Assembly: GCF_002777255.1 (NCBI RefSeq)
Contig: NZ_CP017634.1
Coordinates: 434,001-498,000 of the forward strand
DNA: 64,000 bases
Origin: Candidatus Formimonas warabiya
GTDB lineage: Bacteria; Bacillota; Dehalobacteriia; Dehalobacteriales; Dehalobacteriaceae
Reading direction: 5' to 3'
Under the pieces are notes generated by a model. It saw only the letters and a program-made list of their open reading frames with translations, did not search any database and was not told where the DNA came from. Positions 35,406 to 44,260 of the stretch are shown in pieces. A program made the translations under genes and the position numbers. Each line of letters starts with the position of its first letter. Position 1 is the stretch's first letter.

Positions 35406-35978
35406 GTGAGAATTGTCTTAGCTATCACGGGGGCCTCAGGGGCTGTCTACGGAACAAGAATGCTTGAGGCACTGCACGAGAGTGGAGTTGAAGTACATTT
35501 GATTATAAGCAGGTGGGGGGAAGAAACAGTTAGAATAGAAACGGGGAAATCGGTTGCGGAGCTGGAACAATTAGCATTCAAAAGATATGAAATGACCGCA
35601 ATGGATGCCCCCATATCCAGTGGTTCTTTCCAGACGGACGGTACGATGATTGCTCCGTGCAGCATGAAAACCTTGTCCGCTATTGCTCATGGTTATTTAG
35701 ATAGCCTTATTGTTCGTGCAGCGGATGTGGCTTTAAAAGAAAGACGTAAACTTATTCTCATGCCAAGGGAGAGTCCCTTGCATGTGATTCACCTCGAAAA
35801 TATGATTAAAGTGGCACAAGCAGGAGCCATCGTGATGCCGCCAATGCCGGCTTTCTATAATAATCCTCAATCCTTATCGGATATTATTGACCATCAGGTA
35901 GGTCGGGCTCTGGATATTTTCGGTATTCGTAATTGCCTGTTAAAACGCTGGGGTGAGAAAGAGGAACTGCACCCATGA
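35406..35978 (+). CDS. ubiX: UbiX-family flavin prenyltransferase
   Basis: 190 residues starting at GTG 35406 (AGAGAGGTG upstream). ITGASGAVYGTRMLEAL is the Rossmann FMN-binding start; MIAPCSMKTLSAIAHGYLDS, VALKERRKLILMPRESPLH and VMPPMPAFYNNPQSL are the family signatures. It makes prenylated FMN from FMN and dimethylallyl phosphate for UbiD enzymes. Encoded 11.5 kb after the ubiD gene on the same strand, separated by the beta-oxidation-like genes and the aminotransferase pseudogene. Confidence 0.95.
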   Translation: MRIVLAITGASGAVYGTRMLEALHESGVEVHLIISRWGEETVRIETGKSVAELEQLAFKRYEMTAMDAPISSGSFQTDGTMIAPCSMKTLSAIAHGYLDSLIVRAADVALKERRKLILMPRESPLHVIHLENMIKVAQAGAIVMPPMPAFYNNPQSLSDIIDHQVGRALDIFGIRNCLLKRWGEKEELHP

Positions 35979-36183
35979 ACTCTAAAGGGAAAAAAATATC
36001 TGGTTTCGTTTCTGCGGGTTGATGCCCAACGGGTTGTTCGAGGGGCAATCGCAAACCATGTACGGACAATCGGTTTTGTAAAAATTTCTCTATCCCAACA
36101 TGGATGTCGTATGTTACCTTGTAGGTATTCACCATGTGTTTTTCTTCATTCGTTTTTATGCTTACGCTCCTTTGCAGGTAACG

Positions 36184-36207
36184 GAAAAGGGGCGGCTATC
36201 CGTCCCC
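36184..36207 (-). terminator. Terminator of the MDR reductase gene
   Basis: On the minus strand GGGGACGG, ATAG, CCGCCCC forms a GC-rich stem with one bulged base, followed by TTTTCCG. It begins 7 bases after the gene's stop codon. Between ubiX and this point no gene is convincing. Confidence 0.65.
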
Positions 36208-36213
36208 TCTAAC

Positions 36214-37296
36214 TCACATGTCATTTTTTGTAGGATCCAATACCAATTTGCCTACAAATTTTTTTGCCAAGAAATCTTCCTGCGCTTCTCGAATATTCCT
36301 TAACGGATATGTTTTGGCAACCATTGGTACAATTTTTTCCTTTTCAATGTAACGAATCAGATTTCTGAATGCATTTTTTGATTGGAATGTACAACCAAAA
36401 AAAGATAAATCCTTCAAGTAAAGGGTTCTGACATCATGTTCTACAATCGGACCAGCGATGGCTCCAACAGATCCGTACCTTCCTCCCCTTTTTAAAATAT
36501 TCATATGATGATTAAATAAAGGCCCGGCAACCATATCAAGAACAACGTCAACAGACATATGTCCAAGAGCTTCCGTGATGTTATCACCTCTAACAAGGAC
36601 TTTGTCTGCCCCCAGATTCTTAATCCTGTCTGCTTTATCAGCATCACACATGGCAATAACTTTTGCCCCGCGGAGTTTTACCAATTGAAGCGCTGCTGAA
36701 CCTACACCGCCTGATGCGCCAGGAATGAAAACTACATCGTCCTCTTTAACTCCAACCCTGCAGATCATATTCTCGGCAGTAGAATATGAGCATGGGAAGG
36801 ATGCAAGCTCAATATCAGTTAGAGTGGAATTGATTGCGAATGCTTCTTCAGATGAAGTTTTCGTATACTCTGCGAAACCGCCATCACATTCAGAGCCAAA
36901 AGTGATACAATTCAATCCCTTTTCCGATAAAGGCCGTTCCTGGAGCGTTCTAACAAGTACACGCTCACCGACTCTATCATCGTTAACCTTAGAACCTACT
37001 GCAACAATTGTTCCTGCAACATCGGCTCCTTGAATCCTCGGGAACTGTAAAGGAATTCCTGACCAGCTTGCGTCTTCATCATCAATGCTTCCAAAACCTG
37101 CAGATCCCCCTGTATTAGTATCCTTTTTCACTTTTTTTGAATACCAACCAATCCGGGTGTTTATATCCGTGTTATTTACAGCCGCGCCGCCAACTTTAAT
37201 CAATACCTCGTCGCCCTCTAATTCAGGTACACCGATATCACTTCTGTATACAAGCTTCTCAAATCCGCCATGTCCAGTCAGAAGTACTCCCGACAT
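36214..37296 (-). CDS. Medium-chain reductase, zinc-less alcohol dehydrogenase/quinone reductase type
   Basis: 360 residues. GroES-like N-terminal domain (GDEVLIKVGGAAVNNTDINT; RIQGADVAGTIVAVGSKV) and Rossmann domain (VFIPGASGGVGSAALQLVKL). The zinc-ligand Cys/His pattern of true alcohol dehydrogenases is missing, so an NAD(P)H-dependent enone or quinone reductase is likely. The nearest ATG (37296) is 28 bases from the only good Shine-Dalgarno site (GGGAGGAG, 37325-37332). A CTG at 37317, seven bases from it, would give the N-terminus ATIPKKMSGVLLTGHGG, so translation may start there. Divergent from a LysR gene that may control it. Confidence 0.9.
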   Translation of the reverse strand: MSGVLLTGHGGFEKLVYRSDIGVPELEGDEVLIKVGGAAVNNTDINTRIGWYSKKVKKDTNTGGSAGFGSIDDEDASWSGIPLQFPRIQGADVAGTIVAVGSKVNDDRVGERVLVRTLQERPLSEKGLNCITFGSECDGGFAEYTKTSSEEAFAINSTLTDIELASFPCSYSTAENMICRVGVKEDDVVFIPGASGGVGSAALQLVKLRGAKVIAMCDADKADRIKNLGADKVLVRGDNITEALGHMSVDVVLDMVAGPLFNHHMNILKRGGRYGSVGAIAGPIVEHDVRTLYLKDLSFFGCTFQSKNAFRNLIRYIEKEKIVPMVAKTYPLRNIREAQEDFLAKKFVGKLVLDPTKNDM

Positions 37297-37454
37297 TTTT
37301 TTAGGAATAGTAGCCAGTATAATTCTCCTCCCTGTTTAACCCATATAAATAAGGGCTTTATTGAAATAAGGCGATACTTTATATAAAAAAGTTTATATGA
37401 ACAATTTAATTATATGTCCCAATGTTAATTTCTTCAAACGAAATATACTTAATT

Positions 37455-37479
37455 ATGAATTTAATAATATTGAATTCAT
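37455..37479. promoter_or_regulatory. LysR-type binding site (T-N11-A dyad)
   Basis: ATGAATT, 11 bases, AATTCAT: a perfect 7-bp dyad with the T-N11-A arrangement used by LysR regulators. It lies in the divergent gap between the MDR gene and the lysR gene, 51 bases before the latter. Confidence 0.65.
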
Positions 37480-37529
37480 GCTATGATCTGATAAAATATT
37501 ATTAAGATTTCTAACTGAAGAGGTGAAAA

Positions 37530-38384
37530 ATGGCTAAGCAACTGGACCTTGAACTATTGTATACGTTTACCTTAGTGGCAGAAATCGGTGAGTTAAAAAA
37601 AACGGCCGAAAGATTGTTCAAATCGCATTCAGCAATTTGTATGCAAATCAAAAGATTGGAAGAAATTGCTGGTGTTTCCCTTATTGAGCGCAAACATAAT
37701 AGAATAGCCCTTACACAAAAAGGAGAGATTTTACTCTCCTACTGTAAACGCATGTTATCTTTAAACGATGCAGCAATTGCCGCTTTACAGGATAATGACA
37801 TTTCAGGTCAGATTTCCTTTGGTATTCCTACAGATTATGCAAAAGATTTTGTTACCCTCTTTCTTCCTTCACTTAAAAATAAACTACCCAATCTTCAAGC
37901 TAAAATCGTATGTGACCGAAGCAGAAGCTTAAGAAACAAGATTGTCTCCGGTAATCTTGATATCGCAATTGTAGCTGGAGAAATGGGAGTCATTGATGAA
38001 GAATTTTTATGGAGCGAAAAACTGCTTTGGGTTTCATCACCAAACTTCCAATATGATGCCAGCCAAGAAATACCCGTTGCTGTTTTGGAAGACGATTGTA
38101 TTGTCAGAAATTTGACTCTTGATGGATTAAAGAGTTCCAGGCTGAATTATAAACAGGTTTTTACCAGTCCTATGCTGGATAATATTGCTGATGCTGTTTT
38201 CAATAGTATGGCGATATCTCTCTTACCCGAATCTATGCTCACAAAGGCAAACTCAAAAGTTCTTCCAAACAGCATTATTAAAAGCAAAGACCTGTTAATT
38301 ATGAATCTTATCCGTTCTTCCTCTGTTGCCGACAACATATTCAGGATAGTTTGCGAACATATGACAGATATATTTACATCATAA
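37530..38384 (+). CDS. LysR-family transcriptional regulator
   Basis: 284 residues. N-terminal winged helix (LELLYTFTLVAEIGELKKTA, SHSAICMQIKRLEEIAGVSL, RIALTQKGE) then a periplasmic-binding-like effector domain (QISFGIPTDYAKDFVTLFLP). GAGGTG precedes the ATG. Divergent to the MDR reductase, sharing the dyad at 37455-37479, so it probably regulates that gene and itself. Effector unknown. Confidence 0.93.
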   Translation: MAKQLDLELLYTFTLVAEIGELKKTAERLFKSHSAICMQIKRLEEIAGVSLIERKHNRIALTQKGEILLSYCKRMLSLNDAAIAALQDNDISGQISFGIPTDYAKDFVTLFLPSLKNKLPNLQAKIVCDRSRSLRNKIVSGNLDIAIVAGEMGVIDEEFLWSEKLLWVSSPNFQYDASQEIPVAVLEDDCIVRNLTLDGLKSSRLNYKQVFTSPMLDNIADAVFNSMAISLLPESMLTKANSKVLPNSIIKSKDLLIMNLIRSSSVADNIFRIVCEHMTDIFTS

Positions 38385-38706
38385 TATATCTGTCAATGTG
38401 AATGTCTAAGCACGGTAAAACGTGCCATAAGGCATGGAGGGAAGCGGCTTGCTAATCAAGGAAGCGCGCAAGTAGTCACAAGAACCCCTTTACCACAAGG
38501 GTGTTTTTTTCCTGTGACACAATAGATTCAAGGGGCTGGATTATCTTTTTATCTGGGAAAGTTAAGCTAACCAGTATATTGGACAATATCAATAGTGTTA
38601 CTACGTGGTTTTAATTTCTAAAAAAAACATTGTAAAAAAACAAAAAATTGAATAGAATTATACATATAAAAATAAAATTATTTAATGAGAAAAAATGAGG
38701 TTTGTT
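38385..38706 (+). other. Intergenic region with terminator, AT-rich promoter region
   Basis: About 320 bases. The first part has a short hairpin (GCACG-GTAAAA-CGTGC at about 38411) followed by the terminator at 38484-38510. The rest is AT-rich and must contain the promoter of the XRE-cupin gene; no clear -35/-10 pair stands out. Confidence 0.4.
38484..38510 (+). terminator. Terminator downstream of lysR
   Basis: ACCCCTT, TACCAC, AAGGGTG forms a short stem followed by seven T. Confidence 0.6.
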
Positions 38707-39237
38707 ATGACAGATGAACTTTTAGGAGAAAGAATAAAAATAATAAGAAAACAACGAGGTATGACGCTGCAAGACTTGGCTGACTTATCGGGGCTATCTA
38801 TTGCATTTATTAGTAAGGTTGAGCGTGGATTAACAAGCCCAACATTTAGCGCTCTTTTAGAAATTTGTAAAGCGCTTGAAGTTGATTTGGTTGATTTGGC
38901 CCAATCCTCAGAGGAAAAACGACCGGTGATAAAGAAAAACGAACGTATTCCTATGTTACCTATAGCAGATGGTCGGATAAGACACGAATTTGGAACACAG
39001 GGATCTAGGAAGATGAAGGGTCTTTGGATGACAATACAACCAGGTACGACAGATGTTTCCAGAGGTCATCCGGAAGAAGAAGTAGGGATTATTATTAAGG
39101 GTAGGTTGGGGGTTACTATTGGAAAAGACACCTATGTTTTGGAAGAGGGAGACACTTTGTATATAGATGCTCATGTTCAACACAGTTTGACAAATATTGG
39201 AGATCGCGAGTGCGTGTGCTTTTTTGCTATTAATTAG
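38707..39237 (+). CDS. XRE-family regulator with C-terminal cupin domain
   Basis: 176 residues from ATG 38707, where ATGAGG gives suitable spacing; an ATG four codons earlier overlaps that site. An XRE helix-turn-helix (MTLQDLADLSGLSIAFISKV, ERGLTSPTFSALLEICKALE) is followed by a cupin barrel (SRGHPEEEVGIIIKGRLGVT; DTLYIDAHVQHSLTNIGD). Such regulators often control amine, amino-acid or betaine catabolism. It stands directly upstream of the MttB cluster and is the best local candidate for its regulator. Confidence 0.92.
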   Translation: MTDELLGERIKIIRKQRGMTLQDLADLSGLSIAFISKVERGLTSPTFSALLEICKALEVDLVDLAQSSEEKRPVIKKNERIPMLPIADGRIRHEFGTQGSRKMKGLWMTIQPGTTDVSRGHPEEEVGIIIKGRLGVTIGKDTYVLEEGDTLYIDAHVQHSLTNIGDRECVCFFAIN

Positions 39238-39323
39238 TGCCGAAAGTGCGGAAACCAAACCGATTGAACAATTTTTAATGCTGAACGAAACTCTATAGGA
39301 TTAACTGAAAGGCCAGATAGAAA

Positions 39324-39364
39324 CAAGTATATCATCATCATATGTTGGTATGCTTGTTTTTTTT
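39324..39364 (+). terminator. Terminator of the XRE-cupin gene
   Basis: CAAGTATA (39324-39331) pairs with TATGCTTG (39349-39356) and eight T follow. Confidence 0.7.
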
Positions 39365-39507
39365 GTTAAAAATCGTATTTAGGGCATATATCTTATTTTA
39401 TACTTATTTCAACTTTGTAAGAGACAAATATGCAATGAAAGTAATAGATCAGTTAAATATTTATTACTATTGAAGGATTTTCTAGAAGCAAGGAGAAAGA
39501 TTTTATC

Positions 39508-39536
39508 ATTGGAAAAAAAATTTGACCATTGGAAAT
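39508..39536. promoter_or_regulatory. Direct repeat CATTGGAAA, 20-bp period, upstream of mttB copy 1
   Basis: CATTGGAAA occurs at 39508-39516 and 39528-39536, exactly two helical turns apart, in a very AT-rich stretch (39370-39600). Similar A/T-tract dyads precede the other two mttB genes. It may be a regulator site; otherwise this 260-base stretch shows nothing. Confidence 0.35.
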
Positions 39537-39679
39537 TTTTCATATACTTTGATATATTAAAACTTTATATTTTAAATTTAAGTATTTGGCAAAGAAATTT
39601 TGGGGGTGTTTAGCATGGAAAAACCCAGCTAAAAATTAAACTATTACAAATAAATCAAAAATATGAAGATGATGCGGCT

Positions 39680-39857
39680 GCGAAAAACCTACAGGAGCGG
39701 TTGTGGGCAGCAGACTTTCGGCGGCTTTAGAGCTTCCGGAACCAATGATAAGGCAGGAAGTAAATTGAACCTTTACCATTGGATCAATCCGCGGACGATT
39801 AAGGAAAATCGAAATCCCTCAAAAGTATTTAGATATAGTTTTATGGAAGAAAAGTAA
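39680..39857 (+). pseudogene. Remnant of the C-terminus of 1-pyrroline-5-carboxylate dehydrogenase
   Basis: TFGGFRASGTNDKAGSKLN and WINPRTIKENRN match the conserved end of P5C/aldehyde dehydrogenases of the proline pathway (FGG.. SGT. .KAG .. PRT..EN). Just upstream, in another frame, KPTGAVVG supplies the preceding conserved piece, so a frameshift separates them. Only about 55 codons of a roughly 520-codon gene remain. It lies 20 bases before the intact mttB homologue, showing that proline-catabolic genes once stood here. Confidence 0.7.
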
Positions 39858-39876
39858 CAAAAAGAGGTGAATTTAG

Positions 39877-41295
39877 TTGCAAGAAGACTTAAAGAGAATT
39901 CATCAAGCATCCATGGAAATATTGGCGGAAACAGGGGTAAAATTTTATCACCCTGAGGTATTGGATCTGCTTCAAAGTAAAGGGATAAAAGTGGTAGGAG
40001 AAACTGCGTTTTTTAAAGAAGACCAGGTTATGGACTGGATCAGTAAGGCCCCATCGCTTTTTAAAATCTACGCTCGAAACCCCAAGTATGATATGTTGAT
40101 TGGTCAGGATCGGGTCGAATATGTTTCATGTAATTCCGGATTTCCCTGGATAGCCGATTTTGAGGGAACAAGGCGAAAAGCGGTCTTGCAAGATTATTTT
40201 ACATTTGTCAAGCTCGTGAACCAGACGCCATTTTTTAATATGAATGGCGGAGTGATGGTTACACCATCAGATTTAACCTATCATCCCATATACCCAATTA
40301 TGTTAGTGATTGCTTTGACCCACTCAGATAAGTGTATGTTCGGCGGATTAGGGGGCGCCAAGGAATCTGAGATGATCATGGATATACTCCAAATTGTTTT
40401 TGGAAGAAATGAAGAGCTAGTCAATAAGCCGAGAATTGTTACCATCATTAGCCCTTTGTCACCCCTTCAATTTGACAGGACCATGCTAGATACCTTACTT
40501 ATATATGCGAGGTTTGGGCAGCCCATGATTATTGCTCCTGCTGTAATGGCTGGTACCACAGGTCCGGTTACATTGGCAGGGAGCATCGCCTTATCAAATG
40601 CTGAAAGTTTGGCAGGGGTTGTAGTTTCTCAAATGGTTCGTGAAGGAACTCCGGTAATTTATGGCTCGGCAAGTTCAGCATCGGATTTGAAAACGGCGAG
40701 TTTCTCTATTGGTTCTCCTGAATCAGCGCTTTGTGCCGCCTACTGTGCCCGTTTAGCAAAGTCTTACGGTCTTCCATGCCGTGGAGGGGGGACGCTGAAT
40801 GATGCGAAATCAGTTTCGGTTCAGGCCGGTTACGAGGGTATGATGGTGATGCTGGTTGCCGCACAGGAGAAAATCAATTTTATTCTGCACAGTGCCGGGG
40901 CTTTAGACAGCTATGGAGCAATGTCATTTGAAAAGTATATTGTGGATCTGGAGATAGTTGGGATGGTCGACCGTTTTGTTCAAGGAGTGAAGATGGACCA
41001 TAAATATTTAGCCTTAGATGTTATTAAGCAGGTAGGACCTGGAGGCGAATTCCTTTCACACCCCCACACCATGGAGTTTTGCCGAAAAGAACTATGGGGT
41101 CCTGATATTAGTTCACGGGGACCGATAAAGGGTAAGGAACCTAATGAATACTTAAAAGAAAACATAAATAAGAAGAAATTACAGATGTTAGAGAGCTATT
41201 CCGTGCCGAAATTTCCTGCTGAGGTCAAATTAAGACTTCTAAGGTACTTAGTAAATAGCGGAGCTGACCCGGAAATCATTAATTGCAATATCTAA
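39877..41295 (+). CDS. Trimethylamine methyltransferase (MttB) family protein, non-pyrrolysine, copy 1
   Basis: 472 residues starting at TTG 39877 after AGAGGTG. Family features: EILAETGVKF near the start, AVMAGTTGPVTLAGSIALSN in the middle, GLPCRGGGTLNDAKSVSVQA, and a C-terminus with GPGGEFLSHPHTMEF. No in-frame TAG occurs, so it is of the group lacking pyrrolysine that demethylates quaternary amines such as glycine betaine, proline betaine or carnitine, passing the methyl to a corrinoid protein. It lacks the first about 25 residues found in the copy at 49917. A corrinoid protein is encoded at 52434-53060. Confidence 0.9.
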   Translation: MQEDLKRIHQASMEILAETGVKFYHPEVLDLLQSKGIKVVGETAFFKEDQVMDWISKAPSLFKIYARNPKYDMLIGQDRVEYVSCNSGFPWIADFEGTRRKAVLQDYFTFVKLVNQTPFFNMNGGVMVTPSDLTYHPIYPIMLVIALTHSDKCMFGGLGGAKESEMIMDILQIVFGRNEELVNKPRIVTIISPLSPLQFDRTMLDTLLIYARFGQPMIIAPAVMAGTTGPVTLAGSIALSNAESLAGVVVSQMVREGTPVIYGSASSASDLKTASFSIGSPESALCAAYCARLAKSYGLPCRGGGTLNDAKSVSVQAGYEGMMVMLVAAQEKINFILHSAGALDSYGAMSFEKYIVDLEIVGMVDRFVQGVKMDHKYLALDVIKQVGPGGEFLSHPHTMEFCRKELWGPDISSRGPIKGKEPNEYLKENINKKKLQMLESYSVPKFPAEVKLRLLRYLVNSGADPEIINCNI

Positions 41296-41406
41296 TGGGC
41301 AGCCTTTTCACACTTAATCGTCCAGCGCTGGTCCCGTTTACATTGGTTTAGAACAATATTATTTATAAAACCTTCATTGATATCTCGGAAGTATAATCGA
41401 GTTGTA

Positions 41407-41463
41407 GGAGCTAATTCTTCGCCCTTTTTAGGGCATGGCATCTTGAATTAGCTCCTATTTTTA
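41407..41463 (+). terminator. Terminator after mttB copy 1
   Basis: GGAGCTAATTC (41407-41417) and GAATTAGCTCC (41445-41455) form a perfect 11-bp stem containing a second small hairpin (GCCCTTTTTAGGGC); TATTTTTAT follows. Confidence 0.75.
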
Positions 41464-41626
41464 TAAAGGTTCAGCCCATATGTGTATTTAAGAGAAGTAG
41501 CTTATTATTATTTTTCCCAATAAAAAAATTACAATAAATAAGTATTGAAAAGGAAAAAAAATTTAACAAATAGCAAAATATTAAACGTATATTGCAGGAA
41601 ATTTTCCTATTGTAAAGAATATTATT

Positions 41627-41663
41627 CAATTAGAAAAAAGTATCGTTAAAAATTTTCTAATTG
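41627..41663. promoter_or_regulatory. AT-rich perfect inverted repeat before mttB copy 2
   Basis: CAATTAGAAAA (41627-41637) and TTTTCTAATTG (41653-41663) form a perfect 11-bp dyad 29 bases before the mttB-like pseudogene start. A near-palindrome GGAAATTTTCC lies upstream at about 41598. Probably an operator; a hairpin in the leader is also possible. Confidence 0.45.
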
Positions 41664-41691
41664 TAAAATTTTTAAAAGGAAGTGATTGTCT

Positions 41692-43092
41692 TTGCGTCAA
41701 GTCCTGGAAAGGCTTCATGAGGCATCGCTGCAAATACTGGAAACGACCGGGGTAAAGTTTTTTCATCCTGAAATTTTGCGGGTAGTTCAAAAAAAGGGGT
41801 TAAAGTGATTGGACAAACCGTTTTTTTTTCTCCCAATCAGGTAATGGAATGGATCAAGAAAGCACCTTCGGTCTTTTCTGTCTATGCCAGAAATCCTGAA
41901 CACAATATTCTGCTTGGCGGCGAAAGAACAGAATTTGCCGCTGGCTACGGGGCTCCCGCTATGATTGATCAAAAGGGTATGAGAAGATCGGCAATGTTTT
42001 CTGATTATTTAAATTTTTTAAAGCTGGTGCAACAATGCCCTTTCTTTAATATTAATGGCGGAATCCTTGTCCAACCCAGCGATATTAGCCCAGGGCAATG
42101 TTTTCCTTCTATGCTGTATGCTACGTTAATCTATTCTGATAAGTGTCTGATGGGCGGAGCTGGCGGGGCAGAAGAGACCAATACAGTTTTAGATATGCTG
42201 GATATTGTTTTTGGAAAAGAAAGTCTGATCAGGACACCTAGGATTTTGGCTATCTTAAACAGTACAAGCCCTTTGCAGTTTGATCACGATACTTTAGACA
42301 CGCTCTTGCTGTTTACTGAATACGGTCAGCCCGTAATTATTACGCCGGCAGTTATGAGGAACTACCGGACCGATCACCCTTGCAGGTACAATTGCCTTAT
42401 CAAATGCGGAGATCCTGGCTGGTATTACTGTAGCTCAAATGCTGAGGGAAGGGACTCCTGTGATCTATGGCATGCAATCTACGGCAGCTGATATGAGAAC
42501 GGGAGGAATTGCCGACGGTTCACCTGAAAGAGCCTTATGTGTTGCTTATGGAGCCCGCTTAGCAAAAAAATATGGCATACCCTGTCGGGGCGGGGGAACA
42601 GAAAACGATGCGAAAAGTTTATCCATCCAAAGCGGATACGAAAGTATGATGGATATTTTGGTTGCCTGTCAGGAAAAAACAAATTTGATTATTCACAGTG
42701 CAGGGATTTTAGATAGTCATGGTGCCATGTCCTATGAAAAATTCATCGTGGATCTAGAAATCTTAGGAATGGTAAAGAGGTTCCTGCAAGGGGTCAATAC
42801 CGATGAAGAGTCTCTGGCTGTTAGTATTATTAAATCTGTTGGTCCTGGAGGTGAGTATCTTTCAAATGAGCATACCATGAGGCACTGCAGGAAAGAGCCA
42901 TATTTACCTTTTGTCAGCATGAGAGGGGCCCTTCCCAAAGGAATCAACCCTGATCAAGAATTGCTTTGTATTATTAATAAGAAAAAGGAAGAGATGTTAT
43001 CCCAGTATTGTCGGCCCGAGTTGCCTCAAAAAGTTTGTTCCCGGCTCAAAGAGTACCTGGCTTCAAAAGAGATAGGGACAGCAATTTTATAG
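41692..43092 (+). pseudogene. Frameshifted MttB-family methyltransferase, copy 2
   Basis: A paralogue of copy 1 that matches it along its whole length but in three frames. Frame one runs from TTG 41692 (RQVLERLHEASLQILETTGV) to TGA at 41806, where one A is missing in GGGTTAAAGTG. Frame two continues with VIGQTVFF to PAVM near 42357, where two bases (a GC of the Ala codon) are missing before GTTGPITLAG. Frame three then runs to 43092. The second lesion is not in a homopolymer, so decay is more likely than sequencing error. Confidence 0.85.
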
Positions 43093-43281
43093 AAACAAAT
43101 AACTTTTCTAAGGCTGTATCCATAAAGAATTTCAAGGACAGAGTACGAATTTGAGTACTTTTAGTGAAAGGGGGTTGCGTTTTCTGTAAGTGCAATAATT
43201 AAACCCTATTAATGGGGATATTCCTGGGCACAAGAGGCAAGAGGAAAGAGGAAAGATGAGGTGCGTACCCTGACATAAATT

Positions 43282-43331
43282 GGGGACATTCCTCGGCGTG
43301 ATAGGAATGCCTGAAAAAGAGGTGTGTCCCC
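43282..43331. repeat. REP-type element with nested stems
   Basis: GGGGACA (43282-43288) pairs with TGTCCCC (43325-43331), enclosing ATTCCT and AGGAAT. A related partial copy (TGGGGATATTCCTGGGCACA) lies about 70 bases upstream at 43213, and another GGGAC/GTCCC hairpin at 1386-1410. Looks like the dispersed palindromes mobilised by REP-associated transposases, though none is encoded here. Confidence 0.5.
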
Positions 43332-43360
43332 TAACCTTTAATAATAAAGGAGTGTATGGC

Positions 43361-44248
43361 ATGGATCATTCTGCAATTTTGGATCTATTAGTGGGGGGTA
43401 TTTTAAGAGGAGGACTGTATGTACTTATGGCCATGGGTCTTTCCCTGGTATTTGGGGTGATGAAGATTCCTAATTTTGCCCATGGTGAATTTTATATGTT
43501 GGGAGCTTATTTTGCCTATTTTGCTTGCGCCGTATGGGGTCTCCCACCGGCCGTAGCTATTATGATTGCCGGACTGGGAGGCTTTGTGTCTGGCGGCATA
43601 ATAGAAAAAATGACTTTTGCCCCATTGAGAAAAAGGTCTCGGGGAGATTGGATCATGAATAGTTTCTTGGTTACAGCAGGCATTTCTTTTATTTTGCAAA
43701 ATTTGACCCAGGCATTGTTAGGACCGAATTTTAAAGGGGTTCCCCAGTATTGGGGTGGGTCATTTAATTGGTTTTCCGGACTAAACATTTCCATCGACCG
43801 GGTTGTGGGATTCTTAATTGCAATGGCATCCGTAGCAGTATTCTGGTTGTTTTTAAAAAAAACCAAGACCGGGAATGCAATTTGGGCAGTATCCGAGCAT
43901 GAGACAGGCGCCATGCTCATGGGGATTGAACTCAATAAAATCCATACCTTAACATTTGCTTTGAGCAGTATGCTGGCTGCCATAGCCGGGGCCGCTTTGC
44001 TATCCATCATTCCTGCCTATCCAACCATGGGTTTGCAGCCGTTATATAAGTCCTGGTTTGTGGTGATGCTGGTCGGCTTGGGAAATATTGAAGCCACCAT
44101 TATCGGCGGGTTTATGGTTGGGCTAATTGAAGCGGTAGCATCATTTAGTTTAGGAGCCATGTGGCAGGACGTGATTTGTCTATCCATTATTATTTTAGTG
44201 CTCCTGTTTAAACCCGCCGGTTTATTCGGGAAAAAATTGAAGGTATAG
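43361..44248 (+). CDS. livH: Branched-chain-type ABC transporter permease (LivH family)
   Basis: 295 residues from ATG 43361 (AAAGGAG upstream); a longer in-frame extension to 43280 lies within the REP element and is rejected. About eight helices; family motif GLYVLMAMGLSLVFGVMKIP followed by NFAHGEFYMLGAYFAYF. First of a five-component uptake system (LivH, LivM, two binding proteins, LivG, LivF). Given the flanking mttB genes, the cargo is more likely a betaine or amino-acid derivative than leucine. Confidence 0.93.
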   Translation: MDHSAILDLLVGGILRGGLYVLMAMGLSLVFGVMKIPNFAHGEFYMLGAYFAYFACAVWGLPPAVAIMIAGLGGFVSGGIIEKMTFAPLRKRSRGDWIMNSFLVTAGISFILQNLTQALLGPNFKGVPQYWGGSFNWFSGLNISIDRVVGFLIAMASVAVFWLFLKKTKTGNAIWAVSEHETGAMLMGIELNKIHTLTFALSSMLAAIAGAALLSIIPAYPTMGLQPLYKSWFVVMLVGLGNIEATIIGGFMVGLIEAVASFSLGAMWQDVICLSIIILVLLFKPAGLFGKKLKV

Positions 44249-44260
44249 GAGGTGATCAAT

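Noticed and set aside
35884..36135. 83-codon minus-strand frame between ubiX and the MDR gene
   Set aside because: Overlaps the conserved C-terminus of UbiX and lacks a ribosome site or family match.
41800..41810. In-frame stop in an MttB gene as a recoded pyrrolysine codon
   Set aside because: The stop is TGA, not TAG, lies near the N-terminus far from the pyrrolysine position, and homology continues in a different frame, so it is a frameshift.
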